Assembly (NCBI RefSeq): GCF_018449525.1
Contig: NZ_JAAVUS010000001.1
Span: 806,001-870,000 of the forward strand
From: Bradyrhizobium sp. dw_78
Lineage (GTDB): Bacteria > Pseudomonadota > Alphaproteobacteria > Rhizobiales > Xanthobacteraceae
Length of the DNA stretch: 64,000 bases
Direction: 5' to 3'
Shown here piece by piece: positions 26,927 through 36,102 of the stretch (position 1 is the first letter of the stretch; the number at the start of each line of letters is the position of its first letter). The notes beneath the pieces were generated by a model. The model did not search any database, was not told the DNA's origin, and worked only from the letters and a program-made list of their open reading frames with translations. The position numbers were made by a program, and so were the translations under genes.

Positions 26927-27978
26927 TGCGAATCCTGGTCGCGACCGATGCGTGGCACCCGCAGGTCAACGGGGTGGTACGCACGCTGACCATGATGGCG
27001 GAAGCGGCAAGGACGTTCGGCGTCGAGATCAGCTTTCTCACGCCGCAATCTTTCCGCACCTTTGCGATGCCGAGCTATCCCGATCTGCGGCTGGCCTTGC
27101 CGAGCCCGGCCAAGACGGCGGACCTGATCGAGGCGGCCCGGCCGGATGCCATCCACATCGCCACCGAAGGTCCGATCGGATTCCTGGTGCGGCGCTATTG
27201 CCGCAAACGCGGGCTGCCGTTCACAACGGGTTTCCACACCCGCTTTCCCGAATATGTTTCGGCGCGGCTGCCGATCCCTGAATCCTGGATTTGGGCCGCG
27301 CTGCGCCGGTTTCATGGTCCGAGCCGTGCGGTGATGGCGGCGACGCCGGCGCTGGCGACCGAATTGCGCGCGCGCGGCTTCCGCAACGTGGTGCTATGGC
27401 CGCGCGGCGTCGACACTGCGCTTTTCCATCCGCGCCACGTGGATCTCGGCCTGAAGCGCCCGATCTTTGCCTGCGTCGGCCGCGTCGCGGTCGAAAAGAA
27501 TCTCGAGGCCTTTCTCGATCTCGATCTGCCCGGCACCAAGCTGATCGTCGGCGATGGGCCGGCCCGGTCGGCGCTGGCCCGGAAATATCCGCAAGCCGTG
27601 TTTCTCGGCGCGCGGCAAGGCGAGGAGCTGGCGCAGGCCTATGCTGCCGCCGACGTCTTCGTGTTTCCGAGCAGGACGGATACGTTCGGCCTCGTCCTGC
27701 TGGAGGCGCTTGCCAGCGGTCTGCCGGTCGCCGCGTTTCCCGTCACCGGCCCGCGCGACGTGATCGGCGCGGCGCCGGTCGGGGTCCTGAACGATGATCT
27801 GCGGGCCGCGTGCTTCTCGGCGCTTTCGATATCGCGGGAGACCTGTGTCGCGTTCGCGAAAGAGCACACCTGGGAAGCATCGGCCCGCGCGTTTGTCGAC
27901 CACAATGTGGCGATCCGCTATGCCGGCGCCGCCAGCGATCCGCTCGAATTCGAGGTCGAACATCCGCGTTTCGTCTGA
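26926..27978 (+). CDS. GT4 glycosyltransferase, Agt-like (glycolipid synthesis candidate)
   Basis: A 350-residue GT-B enzyme. The N-terminus RILVATDAWHPQVNGVVRTL, the central HIATEGPIGFLVRRYC and TTGFHTRFPEY, the linker LWPRGVDTALFHP, and the donor site SRTDTFGLVLLEALASG are typical of GT4 enzymes acting on diacylglycerol (Agt, MgtA and SqdX relatives). Agrobacterium Agt makes monoglycosyl- and glucuronosyl-diacylglycerol. The ATG overlaps the preceding stop by one base, so the two proteins are probably made together: the lipase would release diacylglycerol and this enzyme would glycosylate it. The sugar donor is not predictable from sequence. Confidence 0.82.
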   Translation: MRILVATDAWHPQVNGVVRTLTMMAEAARTFGVEISFLTPQSFRTFAMPSYPDLRLALPSPAKTADLIEAARPDAIHIATEGPIGFLVRRYCRKRGLPFTTGFHTRFPEYVSARLPIPESWIWAALRRFHGPSRAVMAATPALATELRARGFRNVVLWPRGVDTALFHPRHVDLGLKRPIFACVGRVAVEKNLEAFLDLDLPGTKLIVGDGPARSALARKYPQAVFLGARQGEELAQAYAAADVFVFPSRTDTFGLVLLEALASGLPVAAFPVTGPRDVIGAAPVGVLNDDLRAACFSALSISRETCVAFAKEHTWEASARAFVDHNVAIRYAGAASDPLEFEVEHPRFV

Positions 27979-28022
27979 CTGACGCCTTGCCGGTGCGCCA
28001 GAGCGCGAGATAGAAGACGGGG

Positions 28023-29012
28023 ATGACCGACCCATCTCCGACCTTGCCCGTCACCGCCGCCGACATCGATGCCGCCGCGCGGACCATCGCGCCGTTCGCG
28101 GTGCGGACGCCTTTGCTCTCGCCGCCCGTGCTCAGCGAACGCATCGGAACGAGGGTGTTTCTGAAGCCGGAACTGTTGCAGCGCACCGGCTCGTTCAAGT
28201 TTCGCGGCGCCTTCAACAAGCTGTCGTCGATCCCGCGTGACCAGCGCGGCGGCGGCGTCGTGGCGTTCTCGTCCGGCAACCATGCCCAGGGCGTGGCCGC
28301 GGCGTCGCAGATTTTGAAGATGCAGGCGACCATCGTGATGCCGGCCGATGCGCCACTGTCCAAACGGGAACGCACCAAGGCCTATGGCGCGGAAGTCGTG
28401 CTCTATGATCGCGACCGCGAGGACCGTGAAGCCATTGCCCGCGACATCGCCGGCAAACGCGGCGCGACGCTGGTGCCGCCTTACGACGATCCCTTGGTGA
28501 TCGCGGGCCAAGGCACGGTGGGACGTGAAATCGCCGAGGACATGGCGGCGCTTGGTCTTGCGCCCGATATCGTGGTCGCGCCGGCCTCGGGTGGCGGCCT
28601 GATCGCGGGCATCGCTACCGCCGTGAAGGCGCGTTATCCGCAGGTGATGCTGATGTCGGCGGAGCCTGAAGGCTTCGACGACCACGCGCTTTCGCTGCGC
28701 GCCGGCCGGCGCGAGCCGCATCGCGCCGGAGGCCGCACCATCTGCGACGCGCTGATGGCGCTAATTCCCGGCGAAATCACCTTCGCCATCAATTCCCGCC
28801 TGCTCACGCAGGGTGTCACCGCGTCCGATGCGGAAGTAGGCGAGGCCGTCGGATTCGCATTCCGCGAGCTGAAGCTCGTGGTCGAGCCGGGCGGCGCGGT
28901 CGGCCTCGCGGCGTTGCTCGCCGGTCATATCGATGCGAAGGGCAAGAACGTCGTCATCGTGCTGTCGGGCGGTAATGTCGATGCGGATCTGTTCGCGAAG
29001 CTGATCGGCTGA
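28023..29012 (+). CDS. Threonine/serine dehydratase (PLP fold type II)
   Basis: A 329-residue threonine ammonia-lyase-like enzyme that deaminates threonine (or serine) to the 2-oxo acid. The PLP lysine lies in RTGSFKFRGAFNKL near residue 60. SSGNHAQGVA binds the cofactor phosphate-adjacent region, and PASGGGLIAGIATA is the glycine-rich phosphate loop. It ends at VVIVLSGGNVD, with no C-terminal ACT regulatory domains, so it is the short catabolic-type or serine racemase-like form rather than full-length biosynthetic IlvA. The first ATG (28023) follows an ACGGGG stretch. Confidence 0.9.
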   Translation: MTDPSPTLPVTAADIDAAARTIAPFAVRTPLLSPPVLSERIGTRVFLKPELLQRTGSFKFRGAFNKLSSIPRDQRGGGVVAFSSGNHAQGVAAASQILKMQATIVMPADAPLSKRERTKAYGAEVVLYDRDREDREAIARDIAGKRGATLVPPYDDPLVIAGQGTVGREIAEDMAALGLAPDIVVAPASGGGLIAGIATAVKARYPQVMLMSAEPEGFDDHALSLRAGRREPHRAGGRTICDALMALIPGEITFAINSRLLTQGVTASDAEVGEAVGFAFRELKLVVEPGGAVGLAALLAGHIDAKGKNVVIVLSGGNVDADLFAKLIG

Positions 29013-29026
29013 CCGCGGGATTCTGA

Positions 29027-30229
29027 TCAAGAAAAGAGGGCGATCTTTTCGGCCTGGCTCATGCGCCGGAGCGGCGCCAGAGGGTCGGTGGCCGAAATCG
29101 GCTTGCGCACGATTCCGCTGGCGACGAGCGCCGCGCCGAGAGAAGGTTCGGGCGAAGGGTGAGCAGCCGCCTGGACCTGGAATTCGGGAGTGCGTTCGCC
29201 AACAGGCTCCAGAGCCGGCTGTAGCGGCGGCGGCGATGGCTCCATGGCCGCCGTCATCTCCTGTATCGTCGGCAATTCAGCCGCGTATGCGATCACTTCC
29301 GACATGGTAGGCGAGTGATCGGCAGGCGAGGGATACGCAGCCGGCGTCTCCGCGGATTGTTCTTCCTCATCGTCCGAAGCATCGACCACGGACATTTCCA
29401 GGGCGATCATGTCGAGCAACGCCTCGTCATCGGCGTCTGCCGCCTCGGCCGATACCTCAACGCTCTCGGTGACCGGCTCGGCAGCGGCTGCTGAGTCAGT
29501 GGCTGCAACGGCGCTTTCACCGATTTCAGCGGTTTCGAGGGGCGTTCCGGAAACGGTCTCGGCCGCTGCAACGGACGCTTCGGCCTCGGCACTCGCTTCG
29601 CCCGTGGCGACCGGCGATGGGGCTGAGGAAGGCGGTGGTGCAGCCTCCGCGGTCGCTTTCCCGTGCTTGGCCGCTTCGGGCGGTGCGCCGGTGCGCCCAT
29701 CAAACGCCGTCAGCCGCCGATCGACCAGATCGAACGCCGCATTCAGCGCCGCCTTGGGCTCGATGGAAGACAGATATAGGCAGCTTGCCTCGATGGCGGC
29801 GATTTGTGAATCGATCAGGTCGCAGATCCGGCTATCGGCGCCGATTTCGCGCCAGCGCCAGGAGATTTCCTTGATCACCCGCGCGCCCTTGCGCACCGGC
29901 GCCAGGTTTTGCTCCAGTGCGAAGCTGTCGAACGAGGCCGAAGCGGCCGCCCGCGCCCCGTCGAGCGCGGCCCTGATCGCCGACAAGGCATCCGCGAGCT
30001 TGCTGTCGGCGCCTTGTTGTTTTTGCGCGGCGAGAGACTGTTCGATCCGCACCACCGCATCGAGCACCATGCCGGTGTCGGCGTTGCGGTTGCGTTTGGC
30101 ATATTCGCCGAGAAACCAGCGGCCCCGCGACGTCTCCATGAAGGCTTCGCTGATCGCCTCATAGTCTTCGTCGCTCGGCTGGGCGGCGCGGGCGGAGATC
30201 GGCGATAGGGCGAATGCATCGTTGGCCAT
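29027..30229 (-). CDS. Conserved hypothetical protein with acidic low-complexity centre
   Basis: 400 residues, family not recognised. Residues 1-180 appear folded and include FMETSRGRWFLGEYAKRNRN and AVVRIEQSLAAQ, a pattern I have seen in other alphaproteobacterial hypothetical proteins. Residues from about 185 to 375 are rich in Ala, Glu, Pro and Ser and are probably disordered. The last 25 (PISATDPLAPLRRMSQAEKIALFS) look like a conserved tail motif. No signal peptide or membrane segment is present. ATG 30229 is chosen; eight more codons are open upstream. It is divergent from the MFS transporter gene. Confidence 0.75.
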   Translation of the reverse strand: MANDAFALSPISARAAQPSDEDYEAISEAFMETSRGRWFLGEYAKRNRNADTGMVLDAVVRIEQSLAAQKQQGADSKLADALSAIRAALDGARAAASASFDSFALEQNLAPVRKGARVIKEISWRWREIGADSRICDLIDSQIAAIEASCLYLSSIEPKAALNAAFDLVDRRLTAFDGRTGAPPEAAKHGKATAEAAPPPSSAPSPVATGEASAEAEASVAAAETVSGTPLETAEIGESAVAATDSAAAAEPVTESVEVSAEAADADDEALLDMIALEMSVVDASDDEEEQSAETPAAYPSPADHSPTMSEVIAYAAELPTIQEMTAAMEPSPPPLQPALEPVGERTPEFQVQAAAHPSPEPSLGAALVASGIVRKPISATDPLAPLRRMSQAEKIALFS

Positions 30230-30305
30230 GTCAAACTCTTCCGCGCAAATCATCGCGCGATACGTTAACGATCACCACGATCTCAAGCGAATCGCAATTG
30301 AATTG

Positions 30306-31499
30306 ATGACTGGCCAGGCACCAATCCCCATCTCACCGCACGACAAGCGTCGGCGATTCGCAACCTGGCTCAGCCTGTTTTACGGCACGACCTTCGGCCT
30401 CGGCGGAACTTACCTGCCGTTCTTTCCGGTATGGCTGAAGGCGGTCGGGATCGATCCATCCTGGATCGGGACGATTGCTGCGGTGCCGTCGGTCACGCGC
30501 TTTACGGTGCTGCCCTTCATCACCGGCCTTGCGGAGCGGCGGCGGGCGGTGCGCGGTGCGATGATCGCCGCGGCATTTGCGACCGCGGTCGGGTTTGGGG
30601 CCGTCGGAACCCAGCATCTGCCGCTGCCGGTGTTCCTGCTGTTCGCGGCCACCGCCTGCGTCTGGACGCCGATGGTGCCGCTGACGGACGCCTATGCCCT
30701 GCGCGGCGTCGCGCGCTATGGCCTCGATTACGGCCCATTGCGGCTGTGGGGTTCGGTGGCCTTCATCCTGGGCGCGCTGGCCTGCGGCGTGCTGGTCGAT
30801 ATCATCGCGGCGCGGCACCTGATCTGGGCCATCGCCGGCATGGCGAGCCTTGGCGCGGTCATCGGGCTTGGCTTGCAGCCGCTCGATCGCCCGAAGGCCG
30901 CGCCGGCAGGGCTTCACCCGGCAGGCGCGCTGCTGTGCGATCCCGGCTTTTTCGCGATCATCCTGGCCTCGGCGCTGATTCAGGGCAGCCACGCCGCCTA
31001 TTACGCCTTCGGCTCCATCACCTGGCAGGCCGCCGGTCTTGGCGGCGTGACCATTGCGGGGTTGTGGGCGCTCGGCGTAATCGCCGAAATCGTGGTGTTC
31101 GCGCTGTCGCCGCGATTTACGCTGCCGCCGGCGATCCTGGTGGTGATCGGCGCGCTCAGCGCGGTCGTGCGCTGGACGCTGACCGCGCAAGAGCCGCCGC
31201 TCGCGCTTCTCGCGCTGATCCAATTAGCGCACGGGCTGAGCTTCGGGTTGACTCAGGTCGGCACCATGAGCCTTCTGGTCCATCGCGTTCCCGGCCATGT
31301 GATGGCGCGCGGCCAAGGCTATCTCGCCGCTTGCAGCGGCATGGTCTATTGCGGCGCCTCGGTCCTGTCGGGCGTGGTCTATGCGCGCCACGGGCAGGGC
31401 GTCTATGACCTGATGGCCGCGATGGCGTTCTCGGGCGCGCTCGTGATGTGGCTGGCGCGGCACAGGCTTCAGCCCCAGAGCGCGGCCTCCGGCGGATAG
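30306..31499 (+). CDS. MFS transporter (MFS_1-like, HcaT group)
   Basis: A 397-residue transporter with 12 predicted membrane segments. LSLFYGTTFGLGGTYLPFFPVWLKAVG is the usual first helix of the MFS_1-like/HcaT family, and RLWGSVAFILGAL is in the helix 4-5 region. ATG 30306 is preferred because the preceding in-frame residues are polar and overlap the start region of the divergent gene. Substrate is unknown; the family includes aromatic acid and nucleoside proton symporters. Its 3' end overlaps the convergent epimerase gene by 31 bp. Confidence 0.87.
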   Translation: MTGQAPIPISPHDKRRRFATWLSLFYGTTFGLGGTYLPFFPVWLKAVGIDPSWIGTIAAVPSVTRFTVLPFITGLAERRRAVRGAMIAAAFATAVGFGAVGTQHLPLPVFLLFAATACVWTPMVPLTDAYALRGVARYGLDYGPLRLWGSVAFILGALACGVLVDIIAARHLIWAIAGMASLGAVIGLGLQPLDRPKAAPAGLHPAGALLCDPGFFAIILASALIQGSHAAYYAFGSITWQAAGLGGVTIAGLWALGVIAEIVVFALSPRFTLPPAILVVIGALSAVVRWTLTAQEPPLALLALIQLAHGLSFGLTQVGTMSLLVHRVPGHVMARGQGYLAACSGMVYCGASVLSGVVYARHGQGVYDLMAAMAFSGALVMWLARHRLQPQSAASGG

Positions 31500-32464
31500 A
31501 CCAAGCTGCCGTCGTAGCGCAGCCCATTCTCGCGGTCGCGCGCCAGCAGCAAGGGGCCGTCGAGATCGACATAGCGCGCCTGTTGGGCCAGCAGCATGGC
31601 CGGCGCCATCGCCAGCGAGGTCGCGACCATGCAGCCGATCATCAACTCGAAGCCGAGCGCGCCGGCGGCATCCGCCATCGCCAGAGCCTCGGTCAGGCCG
31701 CCGGTCTTGTCGAGCTTGATGTTGACGGCGTCGTAGCGCTCGCGCAGCCCCGCGAGCGAGGCGCGGTCGTGAACGCTTTCGTCGGCGCAGACCGCCAGCG
31801 GCCGCCTGATGCGCGCCAGCGCCTCGTCCTTGCCGGCCGGAAGCGGCTGCTCGACTAGGGTGACGCCGGCCGCGGCGCAGGCCGCGAGGTTCTGCTCAAG
31901 GTTGTCGGCCGTCCATGCCTCGTTGGCGTCGACGATCAGTTCGGATTCGGGCGCGGCCTTGCGCACCGCCGCGATCCGCTCGCCATCGCCGTCGCCGCCG
32001 AGCTTGATCTTGAGCAGCGGCCGATGCGCGGCCTTGGCGGTTGCCGCCGCCATCGCCTCCGGCGTTCCCAGCGAAATCGTATAGGCGGTGGTGCAGGGCC
32101 GCGGCGCGGGACGTCCGATCAGGTCCCAGACCCGCTGTCCCTTGCTTTTGGCTTCCAGGTCCCATAGCGCGCAATCCAGCGCGTTGCGGGCGGCGCCGGC
32201 GGGCATCGCGTCTTGCAGGGCCTGCCGGTCGAGGCCGCGCCGCAGCAGATCCCGCATTGGCTTCAGAATGGCCAGCGTGGCCTCTGGCGTCTCGCCATAA
32301 CGCGGGTAGGGAACGCATTCGCCGCGCCCGGTCAGGCCGCCCGAGCTTACTTCCGCCACAACCGTCGCGGCTTCTGTCTTGGCGCCGCGGCTGATGGTGA
32401 AGGCGCCTGCGATCGGCCAGCGCTCGATGCGGACAGAGAGCTTTATGATCCGGCTGGAAGTCAT
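31469..32464 (-). CDS. Dipeptide epimerase / enolase-superfamily racemase (L-Ala-D/L-Glu epimerase-like)
   Basis: A 331-residue muconate-lactonizing-enzyme subgroup member. Catalytic features are KIKLGG (general-base lysine pair), VDANEAW (metal Asp), VEQPLP (metal Glu), CADES (metal Asp) and VNIKLDKTGG (second lysine). L-Ala-D/L-Glu epimerases recycle murein peptides. Similar alphaproteobacterial proteins are also annotated as N-acetyl-D-Glu racemase DgcA, so the substrate is unsettled. The ATG at 32464 gives the usual family N-terminus, and a longer in-frame reading adds about 56 unconvincing residues. Confidence 0.87.
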   Translation of the reverse strand: MTSSRIIKLSVRIERWPIAGAFTISRGAKTEAATVVAEVSSGGLTGRGECVPYPRYGETPEATLAILKPMRDLLRRGLDRQALQDAMPAGAARNALDCALWDLEAKSKGQRVWDLIGRPAPRPCTTAYTISLGTPEAMAAATAKAAHRPLLKIKLGGDGDGERIAAVRKAAPESELIVDANEAWTADNLEQNLAACAAAGVTLVEQPLPAGKDEALARIRRPLAVCADESVHDRASLAGLRERYDAVNIKLDKTGGLTEALAMADAAGALGFELMIGCMVATSLAMAPAMLLAQQARYVDLDGPLLLARDRENGLRYDGSLVYPPEAALWG

Positions 32465-32613
32465 TTTAAGATCTGGCAAATCTCTATCCCTTAAGCTTGT
32501 CCGGCGAGGCTTGGGGAACCAAGTATGGCTGGTTGGGGGCCGTTTCGACAAGGCGGCGCAGTGGGAACCTTCTTTTTCATGAACGGCAGGGAATTGGCGC
32601 AGGAGCGGGCCGC

Positions 32614-33747
32614 GTGAGCGGCGACCCGACATTGGAGCGGGTGGCGCAGGGCGATGGCCTTGCGCTGCGCGCCGCCGGGTCGTGGACTGCGCCCTTCGCG
32701 GCGGTGCTGGAGCGCATCGTGGCCGACGCTGAAAAGCTGAAAGGCAGCCGCCCCGACATCTTCATCGATGCGTCGCAGGTCTCCCGGCTCGACACTTTCG
32801 GGGCGTGGCTGATCGAGCGGCTTCGCCGCAGCCTGACGGTCGGCGATGCCGAGGCGAAGATCGCGGGGCTTTCGGCGAATTATGCCAGCCTGGTCGACGA
32901 GGTGCGACGGGTGAAGGCGGCGCCGGCCGACGTCTCGCCGCCGCTGACGATCACGGGGATGCTGGACCAGATCGGGCGCAGCGTGGCCGGCTTCGGCGCC
33001 ACGATCGTGCAACTGGTCGACATGCTGGGCGCCGTGCTCGCCGCCGCCGGCAGGGTCATCATCCGCCCGACCACCTTCCGCTTCGCCTCGACGGTGCATC
33101 ATCTCGAACAGGTCGCCTGGCGGGCGGTGCCGATCGTCGGCCTCATCACCTTCCTGATCGGCTGCATCATTTCCCAGCAGGGCCTCTTTCACTTCCGCCG
33201 CTTCGGCGCCGACATCTTCGTGGTCGACATGCTCGGCGTGTTGGTGCTGCGCGAGATCGGCGTGCTGCTGGTGGCGATCATGGTGGCGGGCCGCTCCGGC
33301 AGCGCTTATACCGCCGAACTCGGCTCCATGAAGATGCGCGAGGAGATCGACGCGCTGCGCACCATGGGATTCGACCCGATCGAGGTTCTGGTTCTCCCAA
33401 GGCTGCTGGCGCTGATCATCGCGCTGCCGATCCTGGCGTTCCTGGGGGCGATGGCGGCGCTGTACGGCGGCGGGCTGGTGGCTTGGCTTTACGGCGGGGT
33501 CGAGCCCGAGGCGTTCCTGCTGCGCCTGCGCGATGCGATCTCGATCGATCATTTCATCGTCGGCATGGTCAAGGCGCCCGTCATGGCGGCGGTGATCGGC
33601 ATTGTCGCCTGCGTCGAGGGGCTGGCGGTCGAGGGCAGCGCGGAATCGCTCGGCCAGCACACCACGTCCTCGGTCGTGAAGGGGATCTTCTTCGTGATCG
33701 TCATGGACGGCGTATTTGCGATCTTCTTCGCCTCGATCGGGATGTGA
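32614..33747 (+). CDS. mlaE: MlaE-type ABC transporter permease with N-terminal STAS domain
   Basis: A 377-residue permease of the phospholipid transport (Mla) family. Residues 1-100 look like a STAS domain (RPDIFIDASQVSRLDTFGAWLI). The membrane domain then shows the MlaE pattern GLITFLIGCIISQQG, VLREIGVLLVAIMVAGRSGSA and EEIDALRTMGFDPIEVLVLPR. A GTG start preceded by AGGAGCGGG is preferred; upstream in-frame codons cross unlikely coding sequence. It forms an operon with mlaF (2 bp gap) and mlaD, which together maintain outer-membrane lipid asymmetry. STAS fusion is common in alphaproteobacteria. Confidence 0.92.
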   Translation: MSGDPTLERVAQGDGLALRAAGSWTAPFAAVLERIVADAEKLKGSRPDIFIDASQVSRLDTFGAWLIERLRRSLTVGDAEAKIAGLSANYASLVDEVRRVKAAPADVSPPLTITGMLDQIGRSVAGFGATIVQLVDMLGAVLAAAGRVIIRPTTFRFASTVHHLEQVAWRAVPIVGLITFLIGCIISQQGLFHFRRFGADIFVVDMLGVLVLREIGVLLVAIMVAGRSGSAYTAELGSMKMREEIDALRTMGFDPIEVLVLPRLLALIIALPILAFLGAMAALYGGGLVAWLYGGVEPEAFLLRLRDAISIDHFIVGMVKAPVMAAVIGIVACVEGLAVEGSAESLGQHTTSSVVKGIFFVIVMDGVFAIFFASIGM

Positions 33748-33749
33748 CG

Positions 33750-34520
33750 ATGGCGCCTGACATCTCCGACGCCATCATCCGGGTGCGCGACATCACCGTG
33801 CAGTTCGGCGCCACGCGGGTGCTCGACGGGCTTAATCTCGACGTCAAGCGCGGCGAGATCCTGGGCTTTGTCGGGCCGTCGGGGGCGGGTAAATCGGTGC
33901 TGACGCGCACCATCATCGGCCTGGTGCCCAAGGTCGCCGGGCAGATCGAGGTGTTCGGGATCGATCTCGACCGCGCCGACGCGAGGGCGCGGCGCGGCGT
34001 CGAGCGGCGCTGGGGCATCCTGTTTCAGCAGGGCGCGTTGTTTTCCTCGCTGACCGTACGGCAAAACATCCAGTTCCCGGTGCGCGAATATCTGCACCTC
34101 TCGCAGCGGCTGCTCGACGAGATCGTGGTCGCCAAGCTCGGCATGGTGGGGCTGCGTCCCGAGGTCGCCGATCGTTACCCGTCGGAACTTTCTGGCGGCA
34201 TGATCAAGCGCGTGGCGCTGGCCCGCGCGCTCGCGCTCGATCCGGAACTGGTGTTCCTCGATGAGCCGACCTCCGGCCTCGATCCGATCGGCGCCGGCGA
34301 TTTCGACGAGCTGGTGCGGACCCTGCAGCGTACTTTGGGGCTGACGGTTTTCATGGTAACCCACGATCTGGACAGTCTTTATACCGCTTGCGACCGCATT
34401 GCCGTTTTAGGGAACGGTAAGATCATTGCCGCAGGATCGATGGCCGACATGCAGGCCTCCGAGCATCCCTGGTTGCGGGCCTATTTCCACGGCAAGCGCG
34501 CCCGCGCGGTCATGAGCTAA
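33750..34520 (+). CDS. mlaF: MlaF-type ABC transporter ATP-binding protein
   Basis: A 256-residue ATPase of the Mla system. Walker A GPSGAGKS is at residues 42-49, the ABC signature is LSGGM, and Walker B is ELVFLDEPTSGLDP, with the switch His in MVTHDLDS. RRWGILFQQGALFSSLTV is typical of MlaF. The ATG at 33750 follows the mlaE stop by two bases. The same frame is open back to 32805 inside mlaE, but that part is not coding. Confidence 0.95.
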   Translation: MAPDISDAIIRVRDITVQFGATRVLDGLNLDVKRGEILGFVGPSGAGKSVLTRTIIGLVPKVAGQIEVFGIDLDRADARARRGVERRWGILFQQGALFSSLTVRQNIQFPVREYLHLSQRLLDEIVVAKLGMVGLRPEVADRYPSELSGGMIKRVALARALALDPELVFLDEPTSGLDPIGAGDFDELVRTLQRTLGLTVFMVTHDLDSLYTACDRIAVLGNGKIIAAGSMADMQASEHPWLRAYFHGKRARAVMS

Positions 34521-34543
34521 CATTCAATGCCGGAGCCGATTTG

Positions 34544-35419
34544 ATGGAAACGCGGGCGAACTACGTCCTGATCGGAACCTTCACGCTGGCGGTGATCGCC
34601 GCAGCGGTCGGCTTCGTGCTGTGGTTTCAGAGCCTGCACACCACCAAGACGCGCGCGCCGCTGCGCGTCATCTTCGAAGGCCCGGCCTCGGGCCTGCGCA
34701 ATGGCGGCAGTGTGAACTTCAATGGTATCAGGGTGGGCGAGGTGGTCTCGGTCAAACTCGATAACCCGCGTCGCGTCGTCGCACTCGCCATGATCGAGAA
34801 CAACGCCCCGATCCGCAAGGACACCAAGGTCGGCCTCGAATTCCAGGGCCTGACCGGTGTCGCCGCGATTTCGCTGAAGGGCGGGGAGGAAGCCGCGCCG
34901 CCGGTTCCCGTGGACGAGGACGGCGTGCCGGTGCTGACCGCCGATCCGAACTCGCTGCAGGACGTCACCGAGGCGATCCGCGGCACGTTGCAGAACATCA
35001 ACCGGGTGGTCGCGGACAACCAGGAATCGGTCAAGAACTCGCTGCATAACCTCCAGACCTTCACCGACGCGCTGGCGCGCAATTCGGAAAAACTCGACGG
35101 CCTGATGCTGAAGGTCGACGGCGTGATGGGGAAGGCGGACGACCTCATGCTCGGCCTCGATACGCTGGCCGGCGGCAAGGACGGCGGCGAATTGTTCCTG
35201 ACCGTGAAATCGATCCGCGAACTGGCCGAGGATTTCGACAAGCGCTCGGGCGCGCTGATGATCGACGGCCGCAAGACGCTCGGCGACATCAGCCGCGCCG
35301 TGAACAATCTCGACCGCAACCCGACGCGCCTGATCTTCGGCCCGTCCAACGCCAGTGCTGCGTCGCCGCCGCCACCGGCCGCTCCGGCGTCGACGGCGAC
35401 CGTGCGAAAGCGACCGTAG
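34544..35419 (+). CDS. mlaD: MlaD-family substrate-binding protein (MCE domain)
   Basis: A 291-residue protein with an N-terminal signal anchor (NYVLIGTFTLAVIAAAVGFVLWF) and one MCE domain (about 40-120, including GLRNGGSVNFNGIRVGEVVSV and GLEFQGLTGVAAISLKGG). A long helical region follows to about 260, ending in a Pro/Ala-rich tail. It is larger than Escherichia coli MlaD (about 180), and the helical extension is common in alphaproteobacterial forms. ATG 34544 immediately follows an in-frame TTG. It completes mlaEFD; no lipoprotein or MlaC gene follows. Confidence 0.9.
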   Translation: METRANYVLIGTFTLAVIAAAVGFVLWFQSLHTTKTRAPLRVIFEGPASGLRNGGSVNFNGIRVGEVVSVKLDNPRRVVALAMIENNAPIRKDTKVGLEFQGLTGVAAISLKGGEEAAPPVPVDEDGVPVLTADPNSLQDVTEAIRGTLQNINRVVADNQESVKNSLHNLQTFTDALARNSEKLDGLMLKVDGVMGKADDLMLGLDTLAGGKDGGELFLTVKSIRELAEDFDKRSGALMIDGRKTLGDISRAVNNLDRNPTRLIFGPSNASAASPPPPAAPASTATVRKRP

Positions 35420-35595
35420 AGTCGCCAAGCGCAATAGCGATCGGCCCTTCTTGTCACCGCCATCTCGCGGCAGCATTACAAGTAGCGGCCGTTGATTTCA
35501 GCGGTTGAGCCAAAGTTCGCTTGATGCAGGTCAATATCCCAAGGTTACGGTTCGGCTACGGAAACTAAGGACATAGGTGAATTGAGGATTCGCTG

Positions 35596-35913
35596 ATGAA
35601 GGTTCATCTGCACCAGATGAGTTTCGCGATTCTCATGATCGTCAGTCCGGCGATGGCCGCATCGCCTTCGGAACAGCGCGGCAAGACATTTGCGCTGAAC
35701 AATTGCGCGCAATGCCATTCCATCGATCGGGTAACTCAAAGTCCACTTAAGGTCGCACCGCCGTTCCGAACCCTGCACCTGCGCTATCCCGTGCAGGATC
35801 TAGCCGAGGCCTTGGCCGAAGGCATTGACACCGGTCATCCGACGATGCCGGCGTTCCAGCTCGATCCTGATTAGATTCATGACCTGCTGTCCTATTTGAA
35901 AACGCTCGAATAG
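35596..35913 (+). pseudogene. Class I cytochrome c gene interrupted by an amber stop
   Basis: The open frame from ATG 35596 gives 92 residues. It has a signal peptide (cleavage near AMAAS, about residue 22), the heme motif CAQCH at 37-41 and a likely Met ligand in GHPTMPAF. It then meets TAG at 35872-35874. Reading through, the frame continues as IHDLLSYLKTLE and stops at 35911-35913. That is the C-terminal helix expected of this family, where position 93 would usually be Gln or Glu. One CAG-to-TAG change would explain it. It could still make a slightly shortened cytochrome, or the base may be a sequencing error. Confidence 0.8.
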
Positions 35914-36102
35914 GATTACGGCGACAGCGGAAACGCCTGGAGAGGGCGATATTCGAGCTTTCTCGATACGGCCCACAAGGTTGGTACTCGTGTTTTTCTG
36001 GATCCCGGCTTCAGCGCCTATCTGGTCGTCTGAATGTCGTTGCTGTCAGCCGCAACCCGACGTCTCTGTTTTCGGACGGGGTGAGCTAGCCAAACCCGCG
36101 AG

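Noticed and set aside
32805..33749. Upstream extension of mlaF
   Set aside because: The frame is open through mlaE, but the ATPase domain begins at the ATG at 33750 two bases after the mlaE stop.
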